DNA of 7,278 bases from 40CM-2-70-7 sp035279865 (GTDB lineage Bacteria; Gemmatimonadota; Gemmatimonadetes; Gemmatimonadales; GWC2-71-9), in NCBI GenBank assembly GCA_035279865.1, contig DATEGY010000100.1, positions 1 through 7,278 of the forward strand. The letters are read 5' to 3'. Within the stretch, counting starts at the first letter, position 1; each line of letters begins with the position of its first letter. A program made the position numbers and the translations under genes. Below the pieces are notes generated by a model. The model saw nothing but the letters and a program-made list of their open reading frames with translations, searched no databases and was not told the origin of the DNA. Below, one piece after another: positions 5,916 through 7,278 of the stretch.

Positions 5916-6407
5916 GTGAGCATCCTGAACCTCGTCCTCTTTGCCATGATTGGAAGCGCGGCCCCGCACCCCGGGCAGACGCTGATCTTCGCTCCGCACA
6001 CCACCTGCCCGGGCGCACCGGCCGCCGCGTTTCACTGGTGGCCCGGCACCTGGGACTATGCGACCCCCGGCTACGATCCCGCCGTGTCGACGGTGACGGT
6101 CAGCGACGATGGATGCACGTTCACGGAGGTGTTCGTGGACATCCACCAGCAGCGTCAACACACGACGATCCAGTACGACGCCACGGCGCATCGCTGGCAG
6201 CGCGTGGTCGTCGACCCCTTCCGGACGTACCGCTCGACCGGAGTCTTCGCCGCCGACGGGAGTATTGCGTTCTACGAGACGCCGGGCGACCGCGAGACCT
6301 ACCGGCCCACGGACGCGGACCACGTCCATTTCATCGGGGAAAAATCCACCGACGGAGGAAAAACCTGGCGGGTGTTGTTCGATGCCACGTACACTCGCCG
6401 GCGGTAG
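5916..6407 (+). CDS. Secreted WxxGxW-type beta-rich protein of unknown function
   Basis: The protein has 163 residues from GTG 5916, the only usual start between the in-frame TGA at 5871 and the hydrophobic leader. Residues 3-16 (ILNLVLFAMIGSAA) look like a short signal peptide, so the protein is probably periplasmic or secreted. The mature part opens with FHWWPGTWDY (39-48) and ends with SSDGGKTW-like sequence, here STDGGKTWRVLF (144-155), with strands between them and two cysteines at 31 and 67. This layout resembles uncharacterised secreted lipocalin-like proteins in which a W-x-G-x-W opening is followed by statements of a beta-barrel; I cannot name a ligand. It sits 42 bp after the lipoprotein in the same reading frame, with no ribosome site seen, so it may belong to the same transcript. 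It converges on the kinase gene, stop to stop, with 18 bp between. Confidence 0.7.
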   Translation: MSILNLVLFAMIGSAAPHPGQTLIFAPHTTCPGAPAAAFHWWPGTWDYATPGYDPAVSTVTVSDDGCTFTEVFVDIHQQRQHTTIQYDATAHRWQRVVVDPFRTYRSTGVFAADGSIAFYETPGDRETYRPTDADHVHFIGEKSTDGGKTWRVLFDATYTRRR

Positions 6408-6419
6408 ACCCCGGCGGGT
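6393..6419. terminator. Possible bidirectional hairpin terminator between convergent genes
   Basis: The arms 6393-6401 and 6411-6419 can form a 9-base-pair stem (one G-U pair) around a 9-base loop that contains the TAG stop of the plus-strand gene. It lies just past the kinase stop on the other strand, so it could serve both genes. There is no T-run on either side, so termination strength is doubtful. Confidence 0.4.
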
Positions 6420-6425
6420 AATCCT

Positions 6426-7278
6426 TCAGGCCGTGGGCCGGGCCTCGAGCGCGGCGGCGAACGCCCCTGCCGAGTCGAACCGGTCGGCGGGCGTCTTGGC
6501 GATGGCGCGGTGGACGGCCTGTTCGACGTGCGCGGGTACGTCGGGGCGGCGGCGGGCCAACCGGGTCGGGGGATCGGCCACGATCTTCGCGATCAATCCC
6601 TGCACGTTGGGCGCCGTGAACGGCGGCTCGCCGGCGAGCATCTCGAACAACACACACCCGAGGGCGTAAATGTCGGCCCGATGATCCACGTCCGGATCGC
6701 CGACCGCCTGCTCCGGACTCATGTAGGCCGGCGTCCCCAGCGCGATGCCCGGCTCGGTCAGGCGGTTCCCTCCCGCCTGGGTCACGGCGAGGGCGATCCC
6801 GAAGTCCAGGACCATCGGCTGTCCCTCGTGCAGCAGGATGTTCTCCGGCTTGATGTCCCGGTGCACGATGCCCTTGCGATGCGCGTAATCGAGCGCGGCC
6901 GCCACACTCCGCGCGATCTCCACTGCGCGGCCTACCACCATCCGGCCGTCACGCTCAATGTGCGCGCGCAGGGACTCACCCTCGAGGCTGGGCATGACGT
7001 AATAGAGCACGCCGTCGGCTTCGCCGGAGTCGTAGAGCGCCACGATGTGGGGGTGAGTCAGCTGCGCGGCGACCCGGATCTCCTGGAGGAACCGGTCCAT
7101 GCCGAGCACGGCGGCGAGCTCGGCGCGCAGCACCTTGATGGCCACGCGACGGTCGTGCCGTACGTCGCGGGCGAGGTGGACCGTGGCCATACCGCCCCGC
7201 CCCAGCTCGTGTTCGAGGTCGTAGCGGCCGGCCAGGGCGGCGCGGAGTCGCCCCGGCTGGTCTTCGGAATCCGGGCGA
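6426..7278 (-). CDS. Ser/Thr protein kinase (Hanks/PknB type), N-terminus beyond window edge
   Basis: There are 283 codons open to the right edge, numbered here from the first complete codon. All kinase landmarks are present: glycine loop GRGGMATV (26-33), VAIK lysine 48, helix C Glu66 in RFLQEI, HRDIKPEN (139-146), DFG (158-160), GTPAYMSPE (181-189) and DIYALGCVLFEM. It is an RD-type kinase that should phosphorylate Ser/Thr on proteins. The ATG at 7190 is not the start, because it is the Met inside the glycine loop; the frame continues through 29 more residues (AGRYDLEHELGRGG) to the edge. The gene ends 14 residues after KTPADRF, so it lacks the transmembrane, TPR or sensor region that many bacterial kinases of this type carry C-terminally, and is probably a soluble kinase of about 290-300 residues unless there is a long N-terminal extension. 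It is convergent with the secreted protein gene; targets unknown. Confidence 0.95.
   Translation of the reverse strand, partial: RPDSEDQPGRLRAALAGRYDLEHELGRGGMATVHLARDVRHDRRVAIKVLRAELAAVLGMDRFLQEIRVAAQLTHPHIVALYDSGEADGVLYYVMPSLEGESLRAHIERDGRMVVGRAVEIARSVAAALDYAHRKGIVHRDIKPENILLHEGQPMVLDFGIALAVTQAGGNRLTEPGIALGTPAYMSPEQAVGDPDVDHRADIYALGCVLFEMLAGEPPFTAPNVQGLIAKIVADPPTRLARRRPDVPAHVEQAVHRAIAKTPADRFDSAGAFAAALEARPTA

Noticed and set aside
5490..6329. 279-codon minus-strand open frame opposite the lipoprotein and secreted protein
   Set aside because: It spans two plus-strand genes that have export signals and coupled starts; its translation shows no domain.
7188..7190. ATG 7190 as the kinase start
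   Set aside because: It is the Met inside the ATP-binding glycine loop; starting there would remove the first glycines of GRGG.
1..7278. tRNA, rRNA, CRISPR array, insertion sequence or integration site
   Set aside because: No tRNA-like folds, spaced direct repeats, terminal inverted repeats or transposase or integrase motifs were seen on either strand.

Overview
The window is GC-rich and densely coded, with almost no intergenic DNA. The Ser/Thr kinase at the right end has the sequence style that I associate with Gemmatimonadota (glycine loop GRGGMATV, then VAIKVL and HRDIKPENILL). The M13 peptidase, the GlxA-type regulator and the small secreted beta-rich proteins also suit a soil or sediment member of that phylum or a relative. 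The phylum assignment is inferred from protein style, not from a marker gene.

Layout. (1) Positions 1-2596, minus strand: a secreted M13 metallopeptidase followed by a carbon-nitrogen hydrolase that runs off the left edge. The two are close enough to be co-translated. (2) Positions 2605-3618, plus strand: a GlxA-type regulator (DJ-1/PfpI-like domain plus AraC helix-turn-helix), divergent from the peptidase with only 8 bp between the predicted starts. (3) Positions 3675-5873, plus strand: four genes joined by three successive 4-base stop/start overlaps, namely a DoxX-like membrane protein, a small VOC (glyoxalase-fold) protein, a second DoxX-like paralogue and a small lipoprotein. A secreted WxxGxW-type protein follows after 42 bp. 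(4) Positions 6426-7278, minus strand: the C-terminal part of a Ser/Thr protein kinase, convergent with the previous gene, whose true start lies beyond the right edge.

How the genes may work together. The regulator and the DoxX-VOC-DoxX-lipoprotein cluster are co-oriented and only 56 bp apart, so the regulator may control the cluster. DoxX next to VOC recalls Bacillus catDE and mhqO/mhqP, which respond to quinone and catechol stress. Here, however, the VOC protein is a short single module rather than a ring-cleaving dioxygenase, so substrate and role are open. The features that most deserve a second look are the peptidase zinc motif reading HDISH instead of HExxH, the VOC gene enclosed by two paralogous DoxX-like genes, and the visible internal repeat inside each DoxX-like protein. 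No RNA gene, CRISPR array, insertion sequence or integration site is visible. There is no gene-free stretch longer than about 60 bases.
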